DNA from: Obelidium mucronatum | Lineage: Eukaryota; Chytridiomycota; Chytridiomycetes; Chytridiales; Chytriomycetaceae | Direction: 5' to 3' | Assembly (NCBI GenBank): GCA_025765595.1 | Contig: JAIVFH010000059.1 | Location: 1-64,000 of the forward strand | Length of the DNA stretch: 64,000 nt | Shown here: positions 22,131 to 32,121 of the stretch, piece after piece | Position numbering within the stretch: position 1 is the stretch's first letter | How the letters are laid out: every line of letters starts with the position of its first letter | The notes under the pieces: model-generated | Seen by the model: only the letters and a program-made list of their open reading frames with translations | What the model was told of the DNA's origin: nothing | The model's database searches: none | Translations under genes and position numbers: made by a program

Positions 22131-24290
22131 CGTATTTTTTGGTGTTTTTTTCTGGGGTTGGCGTTGGGCGCTTTATCTCATGTGCTACGTTTCTCTACTC
22201 CCAAAAAAGGTCGAATCCTCTCTGTCGCCTATCACCCCTTCAAACCCATTGTCTCCGCCGGTTCCTCCGACTCTTGTATCCGAAGCTACTCAACCGAGAA
22301 TTTCCGCCTCCTCAACCGCCTCACCGTCGACACTGGAAAACGCAAAGAAGAGACATTAGTATGGACCTTGACATACCTCTCCAATGGCACACTTGTTTCC
22401 GGAGACTCGATCGGAGCCGTCTCGTTTTTCGACGACGAGTCCCACACCTTGATCAAATCGATTAAATCACACTACGCGGATGTCCTTTGCTTGGCAGGCG
22501 GTTCCAACGGAGACGTTGTCTATTCGAGTGGTGTAGACAGACGCGTGATTCAATACCGCCTTGTGGACAACACGCTTCAGAACCAAGCCACCTATATGAC
22601 AGCCATGCAAAAGACGCAGACGCGGCGGCAGTTCCAACAAACGTGGGTTCTCTCTGGAGATCGCCGGTTCCATTCCCATGATGTACGTGCGTTGGCGCTA
22701 TGTGAGACGAAACCGATTGATTCGCTGGTTTCGGGGGGCATGGATACGACTTTTGTTGTTTCACGGACGGTTTCGTTGTTTCCGGATAGTAAGCAGGAGA
22801 GGCAGAGTCCGTTTCCGCAGCGGGCGTTGGTTTCTTTGGCGGCGGAGGGGAGGTTGTTGTTGGCAAGGTTTGATGATCATGTCAAGGTGTGGGCGTTGGG
22901 GCAGAGTGCGGGGGATGTGGAGGATTTTGGGGGTGTTGATGCGGTTGGGGAGAGAGTTCCGATTGCTAGGAAGGAGCGGCTTTTGGCGGAATTGAAAATC
23001 AAGGTGAAATAATGGGCTGATTTGATTAGCCTCTTCTTCTTTTTTTTTCAATTAACTCTTCTTTTCGCAGTGTGTAACCAATCTGGTTTCTTCTGCGATT
23101 TCTCCCGATGGATCATTCATTGCCGTGTCGGATCTATTTTGTACTCGCTTGTTTTCAGTCTCTGTAGAACCAGCCAGAGTGGTTCGCCAGAAGCGATTCC
23201 CTTCACCATCCATCATTCCAGGATCCACCACCATCGTATTCACACCCGATTCTAAACGTTTAATCCTCGCTGGAACTGATTCCATCATTCGGGTCGTGGA
23301 TATCTCGAACCCTGACTTTGAAACTGTCGCCGAGTTTACAGAGCATCGGGGAACAACCCGGACTATGGAAGGAATTGAAGTGAATGGAGTGGCTGTATCA
23401 CGGAAGCAGCAATTTACTGGCACAGAGCTGGTTTCTAGTCTTGCTGTCAGTACGGATTGTCAGTGGTTGGCGACTGGCGATATGGCGAACCGCATCAACG
23501 TTTATAACCTGGATGGATTGAAAGTGAGTATTTTTCTTGTACTGCTGCAGTTTTTTTTCCTGGGAATTGTGTTTCTAAACATCAACTCTATTTTTTGTTT
23601 TTTTGTAGCATCACGCAACGATTCCCCAACTTACATCACAACACACATCACTTACATTCAGCTTCAATTCATCAAACTTGATTGCGACGCTCGACTCGAA
23701 TGAAGTATTCATCTATGATGCTGAACACGCGCGTCTATCTGAATGGTCACGACACAACTCTCATGCATTGCCGTCTCACTTTTTGCAACGGACAGATACA
23801 ATTATGGGTGCTGGATCTTGTGAATCTGCGCCGCAAAAGGTTGTTGTTTGGGGAGCCAATTATTTGGTTAGCATAGATACGAGCAAGGTAAGAAGGTTTT
23901 TTTTTATATGAAGGGAGAGTCTTTACAGTGGTATTAATGCATTTTATTGGAATCAAGTCTATTCTCCACAAGCAATCCTCAAATAAGAGGAAATTGGGTG
24001 CCAAGAAAGCAAACCCCACCGACAAAAAGTCATCCGTTCCGAATGGCCACAGCAAACCAACCAACAACAACAACAACACTCATCACTCTTCTGAAGAGGA
24101 TGACTCGTCCATGAATGCTACTACAAAATATGAAAACAAGGGTGCATTCTCGATTCAATTCAAATACGGACCAACAATGTTTTTCGGATTCCTGGCTGGT
24201 GGGACGGAAGCTGTTGTTGTGGAACGACCCGTGTTGAGTGTGATGGATGCTTTGCCGACTGGATTCTACAGGAAAACCTTTTCCGCATGA
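21399..24290 (+). CDS. UTP4: UTP4/Cirhin-like WD40 protein of the SSU processome
   Basis: Starts VHRCRFVDYVPSAINAL, the diagnostic UTP4 N-terminus, then DIEIWNP. WD40 repeats follow (LFTAGLDGFITEWDL, IAIGCEDGCVRIFEV, PIVSAGSSDSCIRSYS, LVSGDSIGAVSFFD, DVVYSSGVDRRVIQY). UTP4 belongs to the t-UTP subcomplex that starts pre-18S rRNA processing in the nucleolus. A run of 12 or so Asp encoded by GAC/GAT repeats (about 21722-21765) and a poly-Gln block sit between repeats. Introns: about 21580-21649, a large one with homopolymers (about 22072-22209), about 23009-23070, 23524-23609 and 23890-23957. The tail is basic then Ser/Asn-rich and ends YRKTFSA. Confidence 0.88.
22079..22130 (+). repeat. Long poly-T/poly-G homopolymer in a UTP4 intron
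   Basis: About 19 T followed by about 33 consecutive G, shortly after the donor GTGTGTTGC. A G run of this length on the transcript strand can form G-quadruplexes and is prone to slippage and sequencing error. Confidence 0.9.
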
Positions 24291-24363
24291 GGATGAGCAC
24301 ATTCTCTCTCGCTCCCTCGTTTTTTTTTACAGTTTATATAAAACAAAAACAGATTACATCTCG

Positions 24364-25938
24364 CTACTTTCTCCAATCCAAAAATTGAATCCCATTGGAA
24401 GTCATCCAATCAACAAGTGCACCCAAATCATATCCTTTAGTTCCATGCAAGTACAGAAGCTCTAGTTTCGGTAATGATTGAATTACATTCAAGTTGAGTA
24501 GCAAATTGCTGTCTCCACCACCACCGCCGCCACGGACTCCAATGTGCAATATTTTCAAAGACAAAAGATGCTTGAGTGGAGACAACAAGCCGTTTCCCAT
24601 ATTTAACGTCTCTGCTCCAACAGAAATGTGTAATTCCACAAGTCTTGTCATGCCACTTAAAAATTCAAAGTTGGTAATACTCGTCAAATTAGTCAAATGG
24701 AGTATTTCCATGTTTCCAAGTGAATCAAGACAACAAGAAAGATTCACATCACTTATTTTGGTATGAGAGAGTCGAAGTTGCTTCAAATTCGAAAGTGCGG
24801 CAAGTGGCGCAACACTAGAGACATCCGCCGCAACAGCAGACAGAATACAGAGCGATTTCAAATTCAAAAGAGCCGCAAAACTTCTCACTCTTGTTTCATC
24901 CATAGTCAATTCGACCAAGTTGTATAGTTTGGAGAGTGGTTGCAAGCAATCGACGCCTGTTCCATCGAGGTAAATATAACGCAGGTTGTATAAAGTAGAG
25001 AGTGGATTCAAATCATCGACATAGGTATGTGAAATGTTCAATTCGACCAACTTTGTCAACTGAGAGAGAGCGGTTACGTCGGATACAAATGTGAGAGAAA
25101 TGTTGAGGTTTTTGAGTATAGAAATGTTTCCCAGGGGTGTGATATCGCTTAATGCGGACTCTGACAGATTCAATGTGTGTAATTTTGGTAAATCTTTGAG
25201 TGGGTGAATATCGCTTAATGGACACCTCACGATCCATAATTCTCTCAATTCGGTCAAGACTGTTAAACTGGATACATCTGAAATGTTTGTATCGTTCAGC
25301 TGTAAGCAGTGTAATCCTTGTAAGCCGGAAAAGACTGATAAATCGCGTATTCCACGGCCAGTAATACATAGTTTTTCGAGTTTTTTCAAATGATTCAAGT
25401 TGGCCAAATCAACATCGGACGAGTCTCCTGCCGGTGGAACATGGAAACTCAAGTGTTGTAATTGCTGGAGACGCGTGATTGGCGCGAGACTCGCCAAGCA
25501 GGTATTGTTGACGACGAGAGACTTGAGAAGCACCAGATCCTCGACCACCGACAGATCCAAGGGAGTGTCCGCAAGAGAAGAGTCGCTTGTGATCTCCAGA
25601 TTGCGCAGCTGGTCCAGCACGCGCAGGACGTCCAGGTTAGCAGCGGCTGGCAGGGCGAGACTTGTCAGGTGTGCAAACATGGGCAGCAGCAGTGCCTGGT
25701 GCGTCTGCGGGGCGTGTCCGAGCGGCAGCACGACTCGGCGCACGTGGGCGGCTGCCCGCGTCCAGCGCGTCTTGAAGTCGCCCGCGGCGGCGTGCGGCGG
25801 CACGCGGACCACGCAGCGGCGCAGCGCGGCGGCGCGGGCGGCACGTGCGAGCAGACGGCACGTGGAAAACAGCGCGAGCGCGTCGCGCGGCGCAAGCGCG
25901 TCGAGCAGCGGCGCGTGCACGATCGCGAGCGTGTCCAT
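24364..25938 (-). CDS. F-box-like leucine-rich repeat protein (internalin-type LRRs)
   Basis: Single open exon. I choose ATG 25938 (MDTLAIVHAPLLDALAPRDA) because the extension to 25944 starts with GTG. Residues 1-45 resemble a degenerate F-box (LLDALAPRDALALFSTCRLL). From about residue 80 there are some 17 leucine-rich repeats of 21-23 residues with the pattern LxxLxxLxxLxLxxTxISDVSxL (LQLNDTNISDVSSL, LNLSESALSDITPL), the SDS22/internalin type. It is probably a ubiquitin-ligase substrate adaptor or a protein-interaction scaffold; there is no direct evidence of partners. The first 300 bp of coding sequence are very GC-rich, the rest is not. It converges on UTP4 with a 73-bp gap. Confidence 0.75.
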   Translation of the reverse strand: MDTLAIVHAPLLDALAPRDALALFSTCRLLARAARAAALRRCVVRVPPHAAAGDFKTRWTRAAAHVRRVVLPLGHAPQTHQALLLPMFAHLTSLALPAAANLDVLRVLDQLRNLEITSDSSLADTPLDLSVVEDLVLLKSLVVNNTCLASLAPITRLQQLQHLSFHVPPAGDSSDVDLANLNHLKKLEKLCITGRGIRDLSVFSGLQGLHCLQLNDTNISDVSSLTVLTELRELWIVRCPLSDIHPLKDLPKLHTLNLSESALSDITPLGNISILKNLNISLTFVSDVTALSQLTKLVELNISHTYVDDLNPLSTLYNLRYIYLDGTGVDCLQPLSKLYNLVELTMDETRVRSFAALLNLKSLCILSAVAADVSSVAPLAALSNLKQLRLSHTKISDVNLSCCLDSLGNMEILHLTNLTSITNFEFLSGMTRLVELHISVGAETLNMGNGLLSPLKHLLSLKILHIGVRGGGGGGDSNLLLNLNVIQSLPKLELLYLHGTKGYDLGALVDWMTSNGIQFLDWRK

Positions 25939-25988
25939 CGTCACTGGTTGTTTTTTTTAATCAATCAGTTCAAATTAATCAACTTTAT

Positions 25989-26858
25989 TCACTCCTCGGA
26001 ATCCAACTGCGCATCAATCTGATCAAAGTCCACATTCGACGCAATCGACATGGCACTTTCAGGGCGAAGCGTGAGATCCAAGTCGGGAACCTTGTACGTC
26101 TTCCAGTCAATTGTTGCGATATCAATCGGCTCGTAACGCAGCCCCTCGCGTGCATACTCCTCTTGAATAAACTCTTCCAGATCCGCACGTGCATCCTCCA
26201 AAGAACGAAGCCCACCAAAATCAACTGGGATCTGGGAAACATCCATGTAATTGGACAACTCTGATGGTTTGATGAAGTGGGTTGAAAACCCTGAACTCTT
26301 TGGTCATGCGAATATATGTGTTCCAAAGTTTTGTGGTAAACTTGCTGGCGTTCAAAATATAGGCAGTCCCAGCAGAAGATGGAATCGGCCGGCAGGCAAC
26401 AGATTCATCAGTCAGTTTGTATTGACTTGGGCGGAAGTGCTTTAACTTGAATCCTTCGAGGTTGATCAGAGTACAAAAATCGCCGTTTTCATGGCCTGAC
26501 TTGCATCAACCAGAAATGAAACCACATTAGGTAGTTGGCAAAGTGTTGTTTAGGAATTGCTCTTGTATCTTTGGTGCCACGGAATAAGTATATGGGTCGG
26601 CCTTCAGGGTCTTTGGCGTTTGGTACAATCGCGGAGCTCTCCACAAGCAAGAAGGCGTGGACATGGACAATGGATACTCTCTTGCTTTGATGCCCAAAGA
26701 CTTCCTTATGCCACTTTGCACAATTTGTCAGAGCCTTAACCGTTGCATCGACATCGTTCTTGTGGTAGGCGAGAGACTTGGTTACAATGTATGGTTCGAA
26801 GGAAAGCATCCTGCTTGATGGATTCCTGCAGGGTAGTGAGAGCTTGATCAAAGGACAT
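25989..26858 (-). pseudogene. Sec14-like (CRAL-TRIO) phosphatidylinositol-transfer protein, frameshifted
   Basis: A CRAL-TRIO protein is clear in pieces: an N-terminal helix (VTKSLAYHKNDVDATVKAL), GRPIYLFRG, LINLEGFKLKHFRPSQYKL, AYILNASKFTTKLWN, and PSELSNYMDVSQIPVDFGG, the lipid-pocket end of Sec14. The pieces lie in three frames. Single-base shifts are needed near 26812, near 26505 (after WFHFWLMQ) and in the TTTT run near 26295, and no splice sites explain them. ATG at 26858 (MSFDQALTTLQES) is the likely original start. The body is otherwise well conserved, so the loss is recent, or the indels are sequence errors. The C-terminal piece from 26258 to 25989 is fully open. Confidence 0.7.
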
Positions 26859-27140
26859 CTTGGTTTTCGAAATTTGAGCTCTTGAATCCTTTTGGGAATC
26901 TGGTTAAATACCAGGGAATTTGAGTTCTAAAGGCTTGAGCAATGCCAAGGGGGGCAACTTACAATTCCTTTAGCACCTTCTCTTGGTTTTGGAGGACTTT
27001 ATATATAGAGAATTTCCATTAATGGCTTAGTGGAGGTCGGTAAGAGCTTGATCAAAGTAAGAAAGGACGCATTGTTTATATTTGAGTTGATATACGTTGC
27101 CAATAACCAATTTCAGGTGACATACGTCACACACACAAGA
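26859..27140. other. Intergenic with a short duplicated motif
   Basis: No gene. AGAGCTTGATCAAAG occurs at about 26841 and again at about 27040. The second copy is a detached repeat of the start region of the Sec14-like gene. Confidence 0.5.
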
Positions 27141-28106
27141 TCATAGCGTAATCATCAATCCATCAAACGCAACAGCAGCTTCAATGCCCCTCTCTTTAAA
27201 CCCGCTCTGCTTCTCCAAATACCCTTCAAACTCATAATGATCCAGTTCATCATTCAACCCCATGAAAAAGACGCGTTTCGGCGCCAACTCGAAAACAAGA
27301 GGAATCGCAGACTCGTATCCCATGTGTGAAGCAAAGTCCTTTTCACGCAAGCAGTCAAGAACAAGAACATTCCCATCATTGCGAATAAGGTTCTTGGCTT
27401 GTTCGGGAACACGACTCGCATCGCTAATGTAAGTCAATCCAGGCAGTTGGAACGCGTTGCAATAGTAAGGCTCGTTTCCCTTCCGTCCGTGTTCCACAAG
27501 GAACGGCACGACGGGGACGTGTTCCGAGTCTGAGAGTGGAATGCTGAAGGGTTTGTTTTCCTCAAACACGATAAACTCGAGTGCCGGCAAGTGCCCGCCG
27601 CCCGTTGCCACAGCGGCATCGACCATGTACGGAAACACTCGCTTGACAACGTCCAGCGTGCGCTGGCTCAGAAACACGTTGATGGACTGCTGCACTTTCC
27701 CGTTGAGCGTCCACGCGCGCAGGTCGTCCAAGCCCAGGATTGCGTCAGCGTGGTCGTGCGTGAGCAGCACGGCGTCGATGCGGCGCACGCCGACGCGCGC
27801 AAACCAGGCGAGCGCCGCCGCGTAGAACGTCTTGCCGCAGTCGAGCAGAACGTGGCGCAGGCCGCCGCCGGCGGGCGCGAGCCGCAGCACGCCGCTTGTG
27901 TTGCCGCGCCGGTTCTTGTTGAACAGCGGCGCCGCGCCGACGCGTGCGTGCGCCTGCGACGCCATGCGGCCGTCGCGCGGCTCCTCTGCAGGCTGCGTGG
28001 CCGCAAGGCAGACGGCGCAGGTTGGCGGGTCAGCAGTCAGGCATGTCACGTCGGGAATGCCATTCGACGGTCCTGTGCCAAGGAATAGAAATGAATGCGG
28101 CTTCAT
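27141..28106 (-). CDS. MBL-fold metal-dependent hydrolase, PhnP/RNase Z-like
   Basis: Intron-less, 321 residues, ATG at 28106. The N-terminus LFLGTGPSNGIPDVTC is the first beta-strand of the PhnP/tRNase Z branch of the metallo-beta-lactamase fold. LLTHDHADAILGLDD is the metal-binding HxHxDH motif, preceded by HVLLDCGKTF. Later motifs are LTYISDASRVPE (metal-bridging Asp) and LDCLREKDFASHMG with the distal His. The family hydrolyses phosphodiesters, usually cyclic nucleotides or RNA ends; the substrate is not predictable here. The 5' half is very GC-rich and the 3' half is normal. A truncated relic of the same gene lies at 28987-29166. Confidence 0.82.
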   Translation of the reverse strand: MKPHSFLFLGTGPSNGIPDVTCLTADPPTCAVCLAATQPAEEPRDGRMASQAHARVGAAPLFNKNRRGNTSGVLRLAPAGGGLRHVLLDCGKTFYAAALAWFARVGVRRIDAVLLTHDHADAILGLDDLRAWTLNGKVQQSINVFLSQRTLDVVKRVFPYMVDAAVATGGGHLPALEFIVFEENKPFSIPLSDSEHVPVVPFLVEHGRKGNEPYYCNAFQLPGLTYISDASRVPEQAKNLIRNDGNVLVLDCLREKDFASHMGYESAIPLVFELAPKRVFFMGLNDELDHYEFEGYLEKQSGFKERGIEAAVAFDGLMITL

Positions 28107-28245
28107 GCAAACCTTTTATTATTCAAGAAAGAGGAATAATTTGATCTCAATACGGGGCACAACGGAATAGCCTATATGGGACGGCCTTCAGGGAATCAGG
28201 GCCTATGGCGTTTGGTACAAATGTGGAGCTTTCCGCATCTCTCGG
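28107..28245 (-). pseudogene. Relics of the SNX4 last exon and of the Sec14-like gene
   Basis: 28110-28165 (AATAATTTGATCTCAATAC...) is a degraded match to the last SNX4 exon at 29172-29235 (AATAATCTGATCCCAATAC...). Next to it, 28168-28240 (GGCGTTTGGTACAA, CGGCCTTCAGGG) matches the Sec14-like coding region at 26586-26655. Neither is translatable. Together they mark an old tandem duplication. Confidence 0.65.
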
Positions 28246-28986
28246 ACTCTACCTTTATATTTCTGACATCTAGAGTATTCGGAAACAACAAACACGCGCG
28301 CATAGCACCAGTGGCGTTGTAAAACGTTCCATTATTGTATTTAATTAATAGTTGCTTTGCTTTTGAAGATAAAAATAAAAAGTAAATATTAAAAAACACA
28401 TGTCAAACTTAAGTGGCAAAGCCAACAATAATCCGTGACCTCCGCTGGATTCTCGTTCCATATTCACATGCTCACTGGAAGGTTTGAAGTGATTAAGATA
28501 AGTACCAATGCACCATCTTCCTATTTTTGGTTGCCGAAGGATGTTCATCCGCCCGCCCCTCACCTTAATTGATGATGACTCAATGATGAGGCTCCGGTTC
28601 TTTTCAAAAGATGTTTGTACCGATTCTCCCCAAATATTTGAAGTGTATTAGCTTTTGTATTTGCTCTTGGTCAAATTTGAACTGCGATGTAGTGTCGCCG
28701 CCCTCCCCTATTTTAATGGACGCGTTTGATCAAATCTCTCCAAAATATGTGTAACAATACTACCATTTTGCTCTTGGTCATGCGACGTTTTTGTCGCTCA
28801 CGCTCCGCTATTTAAAATAGACCGCGCCTAAAAAAAAATTCCGCCATTCCCTCTATCACCTTGCAGCAGTTGATTTTTTAACTGTTCGGGATAAACTTTG
28901 GTTTAATTCAGAGATTCTTCCCTTGATATTTCAATATCAAGCTCTCTCTTGAATAGCGAATTTGCCCTTTTATCCTGCCGCGTTGT
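28246..28986. other. Intergenic, no supported gene
   Basis: About 740 bp, AT-rich, with only short unconvincing frames. By position it would be the decayed middle of the duplicated Sec14-MBL segment, but I could not match it to the intact genes by eye. Confidence 0.5.
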
Positions 28987-29166
28987 TTATTGTTTATTGT
29001 CACCTTTTACTGATAACTCTTCTCTGAAATAGAATCCCCTTGTTTTCTGGTGGCCGCAAGGGAGACCGGCCGTTGGCAGGTCGGCCGTCAGGCATGTCAT
29101 GTTAGGAATGCCATTCGACGGTCCCGTGCCGAGGAATAGAAATGAGCGCTGCTTGATGTAAAACTC
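28987..29166 (-). pseudogene. N-terminal relic of the MBL-fold hydrolase gene
   Basis: Encodes RSFLFLGTGPSNGIPNMTC and a diverged LTADLPTAG, matching the first 35 residues of the intact gene (28106 leftwards). It then shifts out of alignment and stops. The HxHxDH motif is absent. It directly abuts the stop codon of SNX4. Confidence 0.8.
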
Positions 29167-29171
29167 TTTAT

Positions 29172-31020
29172 TCACTCAAAGTCATCAGCAACTCGTATAT
29201 TTTCCAAAATGGGAATAATCTGATCCCAATACTGTGCACACTGTTCGAAAACAAAAAATAAGTTCAGAGAAAGGCTATTGAAATTATTTTTTTTCGCTAT
29301 ACTTGACCTTATCGTAATACTCCACTTGATTGGCTGCATACGCTTTCAAATCTCTTTTAATGTCATCCAGCTTTGTCTTTTGGAAAAACTCCATTTCTCG
29401 CAGCATTTCCTTGTTGAAGGCCTTTGAAACTTCATCGGATGCTTGTACCGCTTCTTGAAGCTTTTTTTTTTAAATGTTAAATGGTTATTAAACGAACGTA
29501 AAAAGGAATACATAAGGTTATCAAAAACCTCTGTAATCTTGCTAGAAAGCTTCAAAATCTTTTGCTGCCTTGCTCGCTCCTGATCTACACCCTGAATCTC
29601 TTGGAACTTGTTCGTCAAAAACGATGCGATTCCACCGCCTCCGCGTTGAGGATTCAAAGCCTTCTCGCGTTCGGAAACATGATTCGCCAAATAAACTGTC
29701 AATTCTTCGAAATCTGTTTGCTTTTGGTCTCTCATGCGAAGTGTTTCCTTAAAGGTTTTTAGAATTCCACCCAAAAAAAAAAAAAAAAAATCAACCTTTG
29801 CTGCCATACAGTTCCCGATATACTCTTGAACGTTTGTCAAATAAACCAAATCCTCATGATTAATCCTCTCGCGGAGGATCGTGCACAAGTTTCTCAATAT
29901 ATTCCCAAAGTCAGTCAAGGGGCCAGTGATTTGTGTTTCCATAAGCCCTAGCGTGCTGATACAGCCTCCAAACTCCAACATATCAAGTTCATATTCTTTT
30001 TTTTTTTTTTGTCGTTCGTCAATGTGTCAGAAATACCGAGGGCACAGAAACAAACCAGTTTCGGCACGGATCAACTTGGAATGCAGTCTCTCCAAAGAAA
30101 TTAACGTGTCTTGGAACTTGTCCAAGTGTTCTTTAAACTCAGTGAATCGAGGATCAGGCTGCTTGACTTTGATGAATGCATTCAAAAGCACGTCGCTAAT
30201 GTTGTCAAAGACGTGAGTTTGTGCCGCCTTGGCGACCAATTCTGGGACCTGAAGAAAAGGAGAGGAGTCAAAAATCGGATTGACGAACCAAAAAAAAAAG
30301 GGCATTACAATCTCATTTGTTTCAAGGAATCGACGTAGAACTTGTGATTTGGCAATTAAAGGATGAGTTGCTAGTCGTTTCAAGTAGTTTTCAAGAGATA
30401 TTTTCCGCTTTTCGATAAACTCTGGGCTGAACCGATCTCCTGTCAGGTATTCTGTGATGTTTCCGAATATGAAATGTCAAAGGTGTGAATAACAAAAAAA
30501 GAGAAGATATACTCAACCCATTCGGTGTTTTCCTGGTAAAGCGGCAAGAATCACATGAGGGTATTCGTCAGAAAGAGCTTTGTGCAACCATGCAAAGTCT
30601 TGGAATCTTCTTCGAACAGATACTTCAGGCGATGAGAAAGATTCAAGACTCGTCTTTTTTTTAAAATGTGGTTCGTTTCAGCCTTTTGTAAATCAAGTGA
30701 CCCCAGAAAGAGAGTAGTACCTTTGTAGTGACCAAATAGTTCACGAAAGAGGCTGTTCCTTCCCCATGTCTCTGTGGATCTGAAACTGAGATATCGAGAT
30801 CCGTGCAGACTTCGAGTGGCAACAGAGGTGCCTGTGAGATTGATTGGCTGAGGGAGGGTTGGGTCTCGTCTTCGTCCTATAGTTTCAAAAGAGTCAGCTG
30901 GATAGAAAGAAAAGATTAGAGACAATTCCAATACCTGCGCTGACGATGAGTGGTTCCAGTTGTTGTTTGTGGGCGGAGTTGCTGTTCCTTCGGTAGTGCT
31001 GGAGTCATTATTCGTGGAGG
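29172..31020 (-). CDS. SNX4: Sorting nexin SNX4/Atg24-type, PX-BAR
   Basis: A chain of about eight exons. The PX domain reads ISVSDPQRHGEG, VNYLVTTK, VRRRFQDFAWLHKAL (phosphoinositide-binding RRF), ALPGKHRM and FIEKRKISLENYLKRLATHP. A BAR domain follows (HLDKFQDTLISLERLHSKLI, LDMLEFGGCISTLGLMETQ, LKTFKETLRMRDQKQTDFEEL, ERARQQKILKLSSKI) and the protein ends CAQYWDQIIPILEN...DDFE. SNX4 acts on endosomes in retrieval of SNARE proteins and in selective autophagy. The amino end is unresolved: the frame upstream of NNDSSTTEGT has no ATG before a TAA, and only about 70 bp separate it from the neighbouring HEM4 stop. Several introns contain poly-T or poly-A runs. Confidence 0.82.
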
Positions 31021-31090
31021 CTTTTGGTTAACTTTTTAAATCATCTTCTAATATTCTATATACACACTCTCTTCATTTTTGTAATATATA

Positions 31091-31864
31091 TTAATTCGCA
31101 TTGATAATTTGAGCTTCTATTATTGCGCTCATGAGCGATTCCGCATTGGGCGACTGGGCAACTGCGTGTACATCAACACCCATATCAACCAACGCCTTTT
31201 TCGTAGTCTGTCCAATACATGCAATGCAGACTTTATGTTCCCACTCGTTTCTGAATTGGAGAAGGATTGAAACTCCAGAAGGACTGAAAAAGGATATCCA
31301 GGTTTGCTGCGTAGACAGCACATCCGTCAACGACTGCCGAACCACCTCAACGCTCTCAGAAACAGTTTCATACACAACCAGAGACTCGACAGTGATGCTT
31401 CGATCCGTGTGTTGACTCAACCGTTTGGTCAAAGTGTCCAAAGTTTTGTCTCCCCGCAGAAACAGTATCCGCGACGGGCTTGCTTCGTGATGGATAATAA
31501 ATGAAGCCAAATCGTCTGCGTTTCCAGTTTCGGATCCTTCTGGGTGGAAGCCGAGTTGTTCAAGCAGTTGGTTTGACGATGGTCCGACGACAAAGAACGG
31601 TTTCCGAGTCCAACTCTTTTGGAGTGTGCTGTCAATGTGCGACCACGCGTTTGATAGAGATTCGATGGCTCGCTTGCTGGTTGCGACAATGGCGTCGGTT
31701 TGTTGGGGTTTTGATGGGTTGTTGAGAAGTGATTCTAAGGCGTTGCTGGAGAGCTGCGTTCGGAGCAGCGGCAGGTTGAAGCTTTCGAAACCTCTTTTAC
31801 TGGCTGCTGTCGTATACGCATCTGGTTTGTCATCGTCGTTGGATCGCAGAAATACAACAAGCAT
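31091..31864 (-). CDS. HEM4: Uroporphyrinogen-III synthase
   Basis: Intron-less, 257 residues, ATG at 31864. The HemD fold signatures are VVFLRSN at the start, DAIVATSKRAIESL, PFFVVGPSSNQLLEQLG, SRILFLRGDKTLDTL, VESLVVYETV, WISFFSPSGVSILL and CIGQTTKKALVDMGVDVHAVA, then SPNAESLMSAI. The enzyme cyclises hydroxymethylbilane to uroporphyrinogen III, the fourth step of haem synthesis, in the cytosol. Length and motif order are those of a complete enzyme. Confidence 0.88.
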   Translation of the reverse strand: MLVVFLRSNDDDKPDAYTTAASKRGFESFNLPLLRTQLSSNALESLLNNPSKPQQTDAIVATSKRAIESLSNAWSHIDSTLQKSWTRKPFFVVGPSSNQLLEQLGFHPEGSETGNADDLASFIIHHEASPSRILFLRGDKTLDTLTKRLSQHTDRSITVESLVVYETVSESVEVVRQSLTDVLSTQQTWISFFSPSGVSILLQFRNEWEHKVCIACIGQTTKKALVDMGVDVHAVAQSPNAESLMSAIIEAQIINAN

Positions 31865-32121
31865 TTTCTATCTCTTCTATAAAAAATCTATATCAACATT
31901 CTTCTACTGCATAATTTACGCGTTTCAATTATCCATAATTTGAGCATGCGATTGAGTAACGCGCTTATATTTATTTAGTTATTCTTCCTAATTTGAACAC
32001 GGCTCTTGTAAACTTGGAAGTTTCGACCCTATGGAGATGAGTAGACATTGTAACCAAAACAAATACGAAAACCCACTTATCGGATAGATAACAGTCAGCG
32101 CAAACGCTTAAGAATGAGATC
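31865..32121. other. Short intergenic stretch
   Basis: About 260 bp upstream of the uroporphyrinogen-III synthase gene and before the hairpin array. AT-rich, presumably the promoter. Nothing else seen. Confidence 0.5.

Noticed and set aside
22096..22359. Gly-rich ORFs across the G run in UTP4
   Set aside because: Produced by the G homopolymer inside an intron; the WD40 frame resumes after the AAAAAAG acceptor near 22209.
29172..31020. Gamma-tubulin complex protein
   Set aside because: First impression from scattered exons; the PX motif (VRRRFQDFAWLHKAL) and BAR helices identify a sorting nexin.
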